Source of the DNA: an uncultured Methanobacteriaceae archaeon
GTDB lineage: Archaea > Methanobacteriota > Methanobacteria > Methanobacteriales > Methanobacteriaceae
Assembly: GCA_947259185.1 (NCBI GenBank)
Contig: CAMYKT010000008.1
Span: 1 to 64,000, forward strand
Direction of reading: 5' to 3'
DNA length: 64,000 nt
Numbering within the stretch: position 1 is the stretch's first letter; each line of letters opens with the position of its first letter. This document shows positions 8,119 to 16,686 of this stretch, in pieces. A model generated the notes under the pieces. That model worked only from the letters and a program-made list of their open reading frames with translations, searched no databases and was not told the origin of the DNA. A program made the translations under genes and the position numbers.

Positions 8119-8309
8119 GCAAAATTTTTTATTTTTAATAATATTTTTATTATTTAATTAAGGTAATTTTTAGCAACTATTTTTTATTTAAAAAAACTCC
8201 AGATTTAATCCCATTAATTAAATTTTAAAATCAGAAAAAAAAATAAATTTATGGATGATAGATAAAATAATTCTTTATTTTACCTTATTCAACCATTTTT
8301 TTTAATATT

Positions 8310-10046
8310 TTAAGCAAATATAGCATCTAAGGCTGCCACTATTGTTTTACATTTTTCTAACAAAACTGATTGTTCAAATCTCCAGTCAAGCTCTAAAACT
8401 ACAGCAGGTATTCCTTTTTGGGCTATGGGTATGGTTATTTTAGGGGGACTGCTACCTTCGATATATAAATAGCCAATCAGGCCATTACTTTTGGCAACTA
8501 GCTGATTTGCAAAACTGGTTGATAAAGCACCCTGACTTGGAGCAAATATAAAATCAGCAAGAGCATAAGTACCACGGTTTCCATGCACATCCATGACTAA
8601 TTGATAGCTACTATCAATAAGAGGGACGATGTACTGGCTGGCCAGATATTCTCCCTGATTACGGCTTTCATCCATCTCTCTACCGTCATAAACCACTACC
8701 TGGAATATATCCAGCTTGATATTATTCAGCTGTGCTGCTTTTATAGCATCTTCCATGGCCACATGAACTGCTAATTCGTGAGGGTGTACCCCTATAATTA
8801 GGGCAACCTTATTGGATCCAGTTCCATAGGATTCTATTTTTTGTACAAAACCATAGGAGGTTTGTGCTATTATGGTGGTGGTTACCTCCGATCCAGGGTT
8901 TGAACCGGTATTTATTCTTATGCCGGGTATGATGGTTACGGAGTTGGGTAGGTATTTGTTGGTTTGGTAGAAGTCCAGTATTCTGCTGAAGGCGTATATT
9001 TGTGTTTCGTAGCGTGTGGTTCCCAGGGTGGTGGTGGCGAAGTTAGGGGCGTGGTTGTTGTTGTCCATGAAGGTTTTTATTCTTTGTGCCAGGTCCAGGT
9101 ATGCTGTTTTTGTTATTGTTCCTTGTTTTGCGTTTTCTGATGGGTTGGGTGCGGTGTTGATGTTTTTAGGTGTTATTGGGGTGGTTTTGCCGGTGTTCTG
9201 GTTAATTGTGGCGGTGGTTAGTAGGTATAGGAATTGGGTTAGGGTTATTTGTTGGTTGTTTATGGTTACGGTGGGTGGTAGTTTTTTGTTGGTGTCGTAG
9301 TATTTTTTCACGTTGCTGGCTGCTGAGTTTATTTGGGCCAGGGTGAAGTTGTTATTAACTGGGTCTGGTGTTGGGGGGTTTACTACTGGTGGATCTTCAG
9401 GTTCAGGGTCCGGGTTCTGTGGGGGTACCACCGGAGGGTTATCATCTTGAGGAGGATTATTTACAGGTGTAGAACTACCAGCTTCCACTTTTAAACCAGG
9501 AATAATTGTGGCAAAGGCAGGCAACTGGTTATTACTCTGATAAAAACTCAAAATTCGAGAAAATAAGTAAATTTGTGTTTCAAAGCTGATGGTGCCCTGG
9601 GTGGTGGTGGCGAAGTTTGGGGCGTGGTTGTTGTTGTCCATGAAGGTTTTTATTCTTTGAGAAGCATCCAGGTAAGCTGTTTTGGTTAAAGTTCCACCTC
9701 TAGTGTTTTCTGAAGGGCTGGGTGCAGGATTTACATTTTTATAATTTACCGACGCACTACTACCCTGATTAACATTATTTACACTGGAAGTCATTAGATA
9801 TAATAATTGGGGCATGTTGACCGCATTATTATTAATATAAACGGTTTCCGGTATTTTATTATTGGTCTCAGTATATGTTTTCACATTTGTGGCTGCATTT
9901 AAAATATCAGCCTGGCTAAAATCAGTAACTGCATTTCCTGAAGCAGTTGTGAGAGTTTCATCAGGATCTGCAGCATAAACAGAACCCACACTCATAAAAA
10001 GAAAAATAGCCAGGGAAACTGCAATCATAATTTTTTTACTTTTCAA
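8310..10046 (-). CDS. Secreted pseudomurein-binding protein with a C-terminal zinc-carboxypeptidase-like domain
   Basis: This 578-residue protein starts with a cleavable signal peptide (KKIMIAVSLAIFLFMSVGSVYA). Two related blocks follow, at about residues 40-190 and 232-385, each with QLLYLM/QFLYLLT, TKTAYLDxxQRIKTFMDNNN and a FSRIL motif. They look like pseudomurein-binding repeats, joined by a Pro/Asp-rich linker (about 197-230). The C-terminal 170 residues carry HPHE (421-424), MDVHGNRG (H488) and a buried Glu in LELDW (E552), the H-x-x-E...H pattern of M14-like metallopeptidases or AspA/AstE-type enzymes. A role in remodelling the pseudomurein wall is inferred. Parts of the second block have a base composition unlike the rest. 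The neighbour upstream is also secreted. Confidence 0.75.
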   Translation of the reverse strand: MKSKKIMIAVSLAIFLFMSVGSVYAADPDETLTTASGNAVTDFSQADILNAATNVKTYTETNNKIPETVYINNNAVNMPQLLYLMTSSVNNVNQGSSASVNYKNVNPAPSPSENTRGGTLTKTAYLDASQRIKTFMDNNNHAPNFATTTQGTISFETQIYLFSRILSFYQSNNQLPAFATIIPGLKVEAGSSTPVNNPPQDDNPPVVPPQNPDPEPEDPPVVNPPTPDPVNNNFTLAQINSAASNVKKYYDTNKKLPPTVTINNQQITLTQFLYLLTTATINQNTGKTTPITPKNINTAPNPSENAKQGTITKTAYLDLAQRIKTFMDNNNHAPNFATTTLGTTRYETQIYAFSRILDFYQTNKYLPNSVTIIPGIRINTGSNPGSEVTTTIIAQTSYGFVQKIESYGTGSNKVALIIGVHPHELAVHVAMEDAIKAAQLNNIKLDIFQVVVYDGREMDESRNQGEYLASQYIVPLIDSSYQLVMDVHGNRGTYALADFIFAPSQGALSTSFANQLVAKSNGLIGYLYIEGSSPPKITIPIAQKGIPAVVLELDWRFEQSVLLEKCKTIVAALDAIFA

Positions 10047-10076
10047 TTTATCACCAAATTAAATCTAATTTTTTAA

Positions 10077-10469
10077 TCATAGCCTTCCATCTCCACCACA
10101 TCGGGTACAGTGTGTACCACCAGTACCTCCACAGCTGGAGCATCTTACCCATTTACCATCATCCTTGTAACCTCCACTTCCACTACAGGCATTACATATT
10201 ACCTTTCCAGAGTTACAGTCCGGGCATACTTTTCCAGTATTATCTTCTGCTGGTACTGTTGGGGTTTGGGTACTTACATTGGCACTGTTTTTAGAATTGG
10301 GAACATTGTTCAGACTGGTATTAGATGGAGAACTATTATTTATAGAACTATTATTTGATTTCATTGGATTATCGGTGTCTTCATTAGAAATAATAGTCAT
10401 GGCAAAAGCAAAACTTCCTAGAATTGCCACTAAAACTATTACAACCAATAAAATAGATTTTTTTTTCAT
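10077..10469 (-). CDS. Secreted or membrane-anchored small protein with a DnaJ-type zinc finger
   Basis: This 130-residue protein has an N-terminal hydrophobic segment (ILLVVIVLVAILGSFAFAM), an Asn/Ser-rich low-complexity linker (about 33-75), and a C-terminal block of four CxxC motifs: CPDCNSGK, CNACSGSG, CSSCGGTG, CTRCGGDG. This is the CxxCxGxG zinc-binding pattern of the DnaJ Cys-rich domain, but no J domain is present and the finger would sit outside the cell. It lies 30 nt upstream of the pseudomurein-binding gene in the same direction, so they may be co-transcribed. A structural or redox role at the surface is possible; function unknown. Confidence 0.75.
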   Translation of the reverse strand: MKKKSILLVVIVLVAILGSFAFAMTIISNEDTDNPMKSNNSSINNSSPSNTSLNNVPNSKNSANVSTQTPTVPAEDNTGKVCPDCNSGKVICNACSGSGGYKDDGKWVRCSSCGGTGGTHCTRCGGDGRL

Positions 10470-10666
10470 TTCCTCAACTTTTATTATTTTTTAATATTAA
10501 GATTCCTTAATATTTTATTTATATATTATCAATGTTTAATTAGCTTATTATATATAATTTTCGATATTTATTTACGTAATTAAAAATTCCAGAGATGAAT
10601 TTTCGATAGAAATAAATTTATTTAAATCATACTTTAAAATAAGATTTAAGGGGGCAGGTTTTCAAA

Positions 10667-11098
10667 ATGATTGAAAAAGAAAAACTGACAGAAAGGATAG
10701 AAAAAACAGATTTAGAAAGGGTGCAATCTGAAAAAGATATCTGGGAAAAACACATATTCTTAGATGATAATAAAGTCCTGATAGTTGGTTATGAAGAAGA
10801 AGAAAAATATAGTAAACAAGACCCTGAGGAAGAAACTATAAACACCTTTTATTGGTACTGGGAACTAAGAAATTCCCAAACATGGGAAGTACTATTTGAA
10901 AATCATGAGAATGATTATAGCTTCTGTGAATCCCAGCTGGAAGACTCTGGAGACAATGACCAGGTAGAAGACATTGTAGGGGATATTGATGAATCCGATA
11001 TCTGTACCTGGAGTGATCACGATTGGATTGAAGATATTTCAGAGACAATTGCCCTAGAAGTATTGAAATGGCTGGAATCAAATAAAAATCAAAAATAA
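10667..11098 (+). CDS. Hypothetical acidic protein
   Basis: This 143-residue, strongly acidic protein has no signal peptide or membrane segment and no recognised family. The N terminus is charged and helical (EKEKLTERIEKTDLERVQSE). The middle is rich in aromatic residues (TFYWYWELRNSQTWEVLFEN) and resembles a small beta-domain. The C-terminal part is very acidic (DSGDNDQVEDIVGDIDES) and ends in a likely helix. AAGGGGGCAGG precedes the ATG. It is convergent with the CDGSH gene, with 13 nt between stops. Coding status is well supported by length and composition; function unknown. Confidence 0.65.
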   Translation: MIEKEKLTERIEKTDLERVQSEKDIWEKHIFLDDNKVLIVGYEEEEKYSKQDPEEETINTFYWYWELRNSQTWEVLFENHENDYSFCESQLEDSGDNDQVEDIVGDIDESDICTWSDHDWIEDISETIALEVLKWLESNKNQK

Positions 11099-11111
11099 AA
11101 TATATTTTTAT

Positions 11112-11834
11112 TTATTTATCCAGACCCCATTTTTTTCTAAATTTCAACTTTTGCTCAGCATTCATCCAGTGACTCCCATCACAGTAGGGCTTATTTTCAG
11201 ACTTTCCACACTGACACAGAGTAATCCGGTTACGGGTTTCATATATGCTACCATCTGCAGATTCAATGGGGATTCCTCCCCGTACCCATATAGGACCTTC
11301 ACAGGTTTTTTGCGGATCATGGATCATGACAATGGATGGTTCAAACTCTTTTTCAAAGGGAATATCTGTTTTTTTATCCCAAAGAACTAAACGACCAGAG
11401 GGGCAAAGTTTAGCTTCTTCAATGGCTAATTTTCGGGATTCAGGATCATTTGAATTTTCAATGAGTTTTCTTATTCCTCCTGCCCTTAAACAAAAGCGTG
11501 AATGGTCACAAAATTCATGAACATCTGTTAATTTTAAATCATCTCCCTCAAATACCTCTGCTTTTTCCATATATGGCTTTTTACTGGCAGTTTCGGTCCC
11601 ATCAAAATTGATTTTATTATGAGTGCCATCACAATAGGGTTTATTTTTTGATGCACCACAACGACATAAAATATAAGATTCCTGGGATGGATATTTTGTT
11701 ACTTCATCCAATTTCAGGGTGTGACCTGACTCATCTGTTACTAATTTCTGTTTATACAGGGGTATGTTTCCCTGGACTAAGTATGGTCCATTTTTCATGA
11801 TTTTTATTTTCATTTTATCTTTTTTTCCAACCAT
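11112..11834 (-). CDS. CDGSH iron-sulfur domain protein with two CDGSH motifs
   Basis: The protein has 240 residues. Two complete CDGSH (mitoNEET-type) motifs are visible: CRCGASKNKPYCDGTH near residues 58-73 and CQCGKSENKPYCDGSH near the C terminus (about 208-223). Each gives the 3-Cys-1-His ligand set for a 2Fe-2S cluster. Between them lies a region with DHSRFCLRAGG and a single Cys in KLCPSGRLV, seen in the longer prokaryotic CDGSH family where it may hold another cluster. It is cytoplasmic and probably an electron-transfer or redox-sensing protein. The ArsR-like regulator gene lies upstream in the same direction (49 nt gap) and may be in the same unit. Confidence 0.88.
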   Translation of the reverse strand: MVGKKDKMKIKIMKNGPYLVQGNIPLYKQKLVTDESGHTLKLDEVTKYPSQESYILCRCGASKNKPYCDGTHNKINFDGTETASKKPYMEKAEVFEGDDLKLTDVHEFCDHSRFCLRAGGIRKLIENSNDPESRKLAIEEAKLCPSGRLVLWDKKTDIPFEKEFEPSIVMIHDPQKTCEGPIWVRGGIPIESADGSIYETRNRITLCQCGKSENKPYCDGSHWMNAEQKLKFRKKWGLDK

Positions 11835-11883
11835 TTTGCCTTCTCCAGGAATTATAATTATAATATTACTTATTTTAATTAAT

Positions 11884-12633
11884 TTATTTTTCTATCAAAT
11901 CATTCATTTCAGTTAATATCCCCAGTAATTTATTTCCTTTGTCAGTTATCATATAATCTCCCCGGTCATGACGTTGAATAATCACGTTTTTATCAATTAA
12001 TTTCTGGAGATGGTACAATAAATTACCCCCACGTAGACCGGTAATCTGGGAAAGGTTAGAAAAAGTTTGGGTAGTTGAAGTCAGTGATTTGATTATTTGA
12101 ATCCGTTGTTTATGGGCCAGGGGTTCTAGAACTTCTTTTACTATTGATTCTTCAGAAATCAGGGATATTCCCTCTTTATTATTTTCATTACTTTGATAAA
12201 TATTAAGGGAACGAATTAGTTTCACCTGTTTCTGGAAAAGATCAGAAACTTCTGAAAAGCATATTTCACACTTATCAAAGGGGGCTTCATTTTTCATTCT
12301 TTCTAATTCATCCCGATGATGGTTAATTTTTTCACCTGGAAGTTGATCCTGATTAATTAGCGATCTATTTTTATTTAAAAATTCAGTAAAGTTTGCTTTA
12401 CAAGTAGTTCTCATACCACATTTTTCTACCATACTTTTCTCTAAATTGGACTCATTATCCTCACTTAAATAACTATTAATTGCATAAATAAAGTCTTTTT
12501 TTAAATTAGAAATCACTAATTCTAAATATTGTTGATTAGATCTTTCTTTAATCAATTTTACGTCGCGATGGATTTTATTTAATTTTTTTTGTATATCCTT
12601 ATCCACTGCCACAAATTCAGTTTCTGATTTCAT
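11884..12633 (-). CDS. ArsR-like winged-helix regulator with a Cys-containing N-terminal region
   Basis: This 249-residue protein has a C-terminal winged helix (about 165-245: EPLAHKQRIQIIKSLTS, then a recognition helix in GLRGGNLLYHLQKLIDK and a wing RHDRGDYMITDKG) typical of ArsR-family regulators. The N-terminal 150 residues are helical and contain four cysteines in two pairs (CGMRTTC and CEIC), which could bind metal or sense redox. It precedes the CDGSH gene in the same direction, suggesting it controls or is co-regulated with it. Effector unknown. Confidence 0.75.
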   Translation of the reverse strand: MKSETEFVAVDKDIQKKLNKIHRDVKLIKERSNQQYLELVISNLKKDFIYAINSYLSEDNESNLEKSMVEKCGMRTTCKANFTEFLNKNRSLINQDQLPGEKINHHRDELERMKNEAPFDKCEICFSEVSDLFQKQVKLIRSLNIYQSNENNKEGISLISEESIVKEVLEPLAHKQRIQIIKSLTSTTQTFSNLSQITGLRGGNLLYHLQKLIDKNVIIQRHDRGDYMITDKGNKLLGILTEMNDLIEK

Positions 12634-12913
12634 TAAATAATATTATAAAACTTATCCTAAAAAGGTTTTTGTTCTAACTTTTAAAGTTTTATTCATCCGG
12701 GCTATTTTGGAATAATCGTGATAATTAAGGTAAATATATTATATTTAGTACATTTTCATGACGATTAAGTATATATTTTTATCACTGTATAGTATGGATG
12801 GTGATTATAAAAGGGTCGATGGCCATGAAAATCTAAAAAAAAACAGATTGATAAATTCTTTAATTCTAAAAAATACAGTTTATAATATTTAAAAAAATAT
12901 ATGAGGTTATTAA

Positions 12914-13153
12914 ATGAATGTTAAAGAAGAAATACATAGTCAGATTGTGGGAGCACTAGCCGGTGCCACTTTTCCCATAAAAACTCCTGATGAACTATTT
13001 AATGCATTCCCTGATGGTGCTAATACCACTTGCAGAGCAGGTGAGGTGGAATTAAAAGCATCTGATGCTGGAGAAGTCTTAAAAGCTGATGATTTTCCAT
13101 TTAAAAGCGCTAAAGAAGTGGCAGACGTTATAGTGGATCGAGCAGGACTATAA
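12914..13153 (+). CDS. MTH865-family protein
   Basis: This 79-residue protein matches the MTH865 family of Methanobacteriales, a small helical, EF-hand-like fold of unknown function. Visible family features are the N-terminal VKEEIHSQIVGALAGATFPIKTPDEL helices, the PDGANTTCRAG turn and the C-terminal LKADDFPFKSAKEVADVIV. GAGGT at 12903-12907 is a good ribosome site for the ATG. The 280 nt upstream contain TATA-like elements on both strands (for example AAGTATATATTTTTAT, 12767-12782) and no further gene. Confidence 0.85.
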   Translation: MNVKEEIHSQIVGALAGATFPIKTPDELFNAFPDGANTTCRAGEVELKASDAGEVLKADDFPFKSAKEVADVIVDRAGL

Positions 13154-13266
13154 ACTTTAAATTCTTTTATTTATTTTTAGGGCTAGTTTATTTTATTTAA
13201 ATTAAGCTAAATAGCTAGAATTTTTGATTAATTTTTATATGAACTTTTCAAAAAGTTAAAGAGTAA

Positions 13267-14652
13267 CTAAATATCAATAGCCAACTTTTTTCTATTTCTT
13301 TTAGCCAGTGATGCAAATATTCCAGTAAAACACAACACACTGAATAATATAAATGCCACCTGGGTACTTTGTAATAGAGCTGGATAAAATTCAGGTGATA
13401 TCTGCGTCCTGCCTATTATAAATGAGAATATAAGGGTAACTATGCCTAAAGAGAAAGTTTGACCAATTAAACGCATGGAACTAACGGTTGCGGAAGCTAT
13501 TCCGTAATATTTACGTTGCACTGATCCCATTATGGCATTGGTATTAGGTGAAGAGAACATCCCAAAACCAAGACCCAGTATTACCAGTGACAAAATTATA
13601 AGTATCATACTGGTATTTTCTGAAATAAAGGCCAGGGTAAAAAGCCCGAAGGTAGTTATACCCATCCCTATAGCGGCCAGTAGTTGAGGGTCTTTTTTAT
13701 CAGAAAGCCTTCCTGCTAAGGGGGCAACTATGGCCATTACCACTGGTTGGGCAACCAGTATTAAACCAGTTGTCTGGGCATCTAAACCTTTAATGTATTG
13801 TAAAAATAAGCTCAAAAGTAGAGCAACCGCAAAGGTGGCAGAATAATTGATTAAGGCTGCTAGACTTGAAAAAGCAAATGTAAAATTTTGAAATAATTTC
13901 ATATTGAAAATGGGACTGGTATGGTAAAGTTCCCATTTTACAAAACCAACCATAAGTATAATTCCCATTAAAAATAATCCTATTCCTGTTAAACCAGGTA
14001 AGGTTGAAAAACCATACATTAACATAAATAGGGCTAGGCTATATAGTACCGAACCCACCACATCGAATTTTTTTCCTTTTTCATTGGTCCATTCTACTTT
14101 AACTTTCCCTAGAACCATAATAATAGTCAAAATACCTATAGGGAGGGTTATCAGGAATATACTGGGCCATCCAAAATTTCGGGTTAATATTCCACCTAAA
14201 ACAGGCCCCAGAGATAAACCAATGTATACTACTGCTACTGTAATACCTATGGCTTTTCCACGTTCTTGAGGGGGGAAAACTTCACTAATAAGTGCCAGAG
14301 AAGTAACAAATATCATGGCAGATCCCACTCCCTGCAAAATCCTGAATATTATAAGTTCTATGGCCGAAGGTGCAATAGCAGATAAAAAGGAGGAAATGGT
14401 AAAAATTATCATTCCCCAGGTAAATACTTTTTTCATACCATAAATTTCAGAAACACGGCCAAAAGGCACCGCGAAAATGGCAGCGGATAGTAAATAGGAT
14501 GCAGGTATCCAGTTTTGCATGATAACATCTATTTGAAATTGGGTCACCATGGCTGGCAGGGCAACATTTACAGATGAACTCATGAAAGGAGTTAAAAATG
14601 ATGCTAATGCTGATATAATGAGCACATAATTTTTTAATGAAATTTTTTGCAT
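13267..14652 (-). CDS. MFS drug-exporter (DHA2/EmrB-QacA type)
   Basis: This 461-residue protein has about 14 hydrophobic segments. The DHA2 landmarks are an N-terminal SSVNVALPAM, WIPASYLLSAAIFAVPFGRVSEIYGMKK (motif A) and RILQGVGSAMIF (motif B), with SLGPVLGGIL (motif C) after the fourth helix. It is a proton-driven efflux pump; the substrate cannot be read from sequence. It is a single gene, divergent from the zinc-ribbon gene at 14815 across a 160-nt AT-rich promoter region, and convergent with MTH865. Confidence 0.9.
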   Translation of the reverse strand: MQKISLKNYVLIISALASFLTPFMSSSVNVALPAMVTQFQIDVIMQNWIPASYLLSAAIFAVPFGRVSEIYGMKKVFTWGMIIFTISSFLSAIAPSAIELIIFRILQGVGSAMIFVTSLALISEVFPPQERGKAIGITVAVVYIGLSLGPVLGGILTRNFGWPSIFLITLPIGILTIIMVLGKVKVEWTNEKGKKFDVVGSVLYSLALFMLMYGFSTLPGLTGIGLFLMGIILMVGFVKWELYHTSPIFNMKLFQNFTFAFSSLAALINYSATFAVALLLSLFLQYIKGLDAQTTGLILVAQPVVMAIVAPLAGRLSDKKDPQLLAAIGMGITTFGLFTLAFISENTSMILIILSLVILGLGFGMFSSPNTNAIMGSVQRKYYGIASATVSSMRLIGQTFSLGIVTLIFSFIIGRTQISPEFYPALLQSTQVAFILFSVLCFTGIFASLAKRNRKKLAIDI

Positions 14653-14814
14653 TTTTTCACTCCTAAATCAATTATCGTAGCCTTATACTGCAATTATGAG
14701 TTTTTTAATTAAAAAATGTATGGTAATTAATATTATTATAACATATATAACCTCTAAAATGTAATTATAATACATGGATTTTTGGGAGTATAACTAATTT
14801 TCAAGGATGATTTT

Positions 14815-15081
14815 ATGTTAAAATGCGAAAAATGCGGGAAACTATACCTTAAAAAAGATCATTCTCCCGGTAGTGGTGATAAAAAACAGGATTTATGTGA
14901 TTGTGGAGGCAATTTGATTTATTTTCAGGGTTTAATGGACCATGTCCTGGATGAAATGGATCCCTTTAATGAACTTATTATTTCACCAGATTATACTATT
15001 TTAACTGAAAATAAAGAATATAGAACAGTATCTGGTAAAAAAAAATTATCTGTCGCTCATAAAAAGAAAAAAATTAATTAA
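14815..15081 (+). CDS. Small zinc-ribbon protein
   Basis: This 88-residue protein has an N-terminal CxxC (CEKCGKLY) and a second pair CDCGG about 20 residues later, forming a zinc ribbon. A short region with FQGLMDHVLDEMDPFNELI and a basic Lys-rich tail (KKKLSVAHKKKK) follow. The basic tail suggests contact with nucleic acid. It resembles the small zinc-ribbon proteins annotated in other Methanobacterium genomes; function unknown. It ends before the bidirectional terminator at 15143-15162. Confidence 0.65.
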   Translation: MLKCEKCGKLYLKKDHSPGSGDKKQDLCDCGGNLIYFQGLMDHVLDEMDPFNELIISPDYTILTENKEYRTVSGKKKLSVAHKKKKIN

Positions 15082-15140
15082 TTTTTTCTTGAGATAATTT
15101 AGGTTTAAAAATAAGAAAATATAAAAATTTAAAAAATAAG

Positions 15141-15170
15141 GAGGATAGGTTTAATCCCATCCTTTTTTTA
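15141..15170. terminator. Bidirectional terminator between the zinc-ribbon gene and the glt operon
   Basis: GGATAGG (15143-15149), TTTAAT loop, CCCATCC (15156-15162) form a 7-bp stem with one G-U pair. On the plus strand it is followed by seven T's. On the minus strand it is followed by ATTTTTTAAATTTTT. It lies between two convergent transcription units and directly after the gltB2 stop. Confidence 0.6.
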
Positions 15171-16670
15171 ACTATATCGAACAGGAGCTTCCATTCCCGC
15201 CATTTTAACTCCAGTTAAAGCGGAAGCTTCAATGCTAAGTGATCTAAGGTCGTCTTTTTCCAGGTTTACCACATTGGTATTACCTGCCTGCTGGGTCAGC
15301 ATACATACCTCTTCGGTCATGGCTTCGATGTAACGGGCCACTTTCTTACCGCCTTCTACATAGTCAAGTCTTCTACGAAGCTGGGGATTTTGGGTGGCGA
15401 TTCCTTTTCTACAACTTCCAGTGTAACACTTCTGGCAGACCCTGCAGCCAATGGATACCAGGGCGGAAGTAGCTATATATACTGCGTCGGCACCTAATGC
15501 CATGGCTTTTGCCACGTCAGCACCATTTCTTATTCCTCCCGCAGCCACTAAACTCACATCTTCCCTTAAATTGATTTGTTTTAGGGCTTCATCAGCTTCT
15601 ACAATGGCTGCAATAGTGGGAACTCCAGAATGCTCGGTAACCACATCTGGCCCAGCACCGGTGCCCCCCTGCATACCATCCACCACAATTATATCGGCAC
15701 CGGCTTTTGCAGCAATTTTAACATCATCCCTCACTCTTCCAGAGGTGAATTTAACCATAATAGGGACTTTCCAGTCAGTTATTTCTCTTAACTGGGAAAT
15801 TTTCATACTCAGGTCTTCTGGACCTACAATATCCATATGACGGGCAGGACTTAAGGCATCGGTTCCTTCGGGGATCATCCGAATTTTAGAAACCTCTGCG
15901 GTCACTTTTTCACCTAAAAGGTGACCGCCCATACCTGACTTGGCCCCCTGACCGATTTTAATCTCTATGGCTTCTGAATTATTTAAATAATCAGCAGAAA
16001 CCCCAAAACGACCTGAAGCATACTGTGCAATAAGTTTTGAAGCATATTGCCGTTCTTCAGGTAGCATTCCACCTTCCCCTGTATTGGTTGCAGTCCCTGA
16101 CAGAGTGGCACCCATTGCCAGTGCTATTTTTGCTTCTTTACTCAAAGCACCAAATGACATGGCGGCAATCATAATGGGAGTGTCCAGTATAAGGGGATTT
16201 TCTGCATATCTCTTACCTAAAACCACCCTGGTATTGCAGGGTTCCCTGTATTTATCTATAGGTGGCCGGGATACCTGGGCTGGTACTATTACCAGGTCAT
16301 CAAAAGTGGGTATAACCCGGGTAGCACCACATCCCCTGACCTTATATGATCCTTCATTGGATTTTCTTTGAATTTCCAACAGATCAGAAAATGACCAAAC
16401 ATTTCTTCTATCTTCTGGAACCGCATTAACTTCTATTGCATCATTAGGGCACATTTCTTCACAGATACGGCACCCTACACAATTTTCATGTTTCACAGGG
16501 TATGGTTCCCCACCAATAATTTCATAAACTTCATGAGGACAGTTATTGTAACAGGAATAACAGTTTTTACATTGATTTTCATCCCGATTATCACATAAAT
16601 ACCAGCAACAACCGTGACGGTCAAAATTTCTCTTACAAAGTTCTGAACTTCTTTCTACTTTGAAAGGCAT
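15168..16670 (-). CDS. Glutamate synthase, FMN-binding synthase domain (GltB2) with N-terminal ferredoxin
   Basis: This 500-residue protein begins with Cys-rich ferredoxin motifs (CKNCYSCYNNCP and CVGCRICEEMCP, two 4Fe-4S sites, about residues 30-75). It continues as the TIM-barrel FMN synthase domain of glutamate synthase: SFGALSKEAK, TNTGEGGM, QGAKSGMGGHL, DGMQGGTGAGP, AAGGIRNGADVAKA, and the conserved Cys cluster CRVCQKCYTGSC. In other organisms this domain joins ammonia to 2-oxoglutarate. Here it is a separate gene, the archaeal split form. It is the last gene of the operon and follows the FrhB-like gene by 16 nt. Electrons probably enter through the ferredoxin sites. Confidence 0.92.
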   Translation of the reverse strand: MPFKVERSSELCKRNFDRHGCCWYLCDNRDENQCKNCYSCYNNCPHEVYEIIGGEPYPVKHENCVGCRICEEMCPNDAIEVNAVPEDRRNVWSFSDLLEIQRKSNEGSYKVRGCGATRVIPTFDDLVIVPAQVSRPPIDKYREPCNTRVVLGKRYAENPLILDTPIMIAAMSFGALSKEAKIALAMGATLSGTATNTGEGGMLPEERQYASKLIAQYASGRFGVSADYLNNSEAIEIKIGQGAKSGMGGHLLGEKVTAEVSKIRMIPEGTDALSPARHMDIVGPEDLSMKISQLREITDWKVPIMVKFTSGRVRDDVKIAAKAGADIIVVDGMQGGTGAGPDVVTEHSGVPTIAAIVEADEALKQINLREDVSLVAAGGIRNGADVAKAMALGADAVYIATSALVSIGCRVCQKCYTGSCRKGIATQNPQLRRRLDYVEGGKKVARYIEAMTEEVCMLTQQAGNTNVVNLEKDDLRSLSIEASALTGVKMAGMEAPVRYS

Positions 16671-16686
16671 TTTTCCCCTCCCTATT

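Noticed and set aside
9016..9300. Plus-strand open frame of 94 residues within the pseudomurein-binding gene
   Set aside because: It is the mirror of a G/T-rich part of the real minus-strand gene, with Val/Leu/Trp-rich nonsense composition and no ribosome site.
10110..10494. Plus-strand frames opposite the DnaJ-type zinc-finger gene
   Set aside because: Ser/Thr/Tyr-rich or hydrophobic shadow frames; the Cys-rich minus-strand protein has clear motifs, so these are antisense artefacts.
12634..12913. Possible RNA gene between the ArsR-like regulator and MTH865
   Set aside because: A GC-richer patch near 12790-12830 was considered (GGTGATTATAAAAGGGTCGA), but no stable stem, no C/D box pair and no tRNA pattern could be built by eye.
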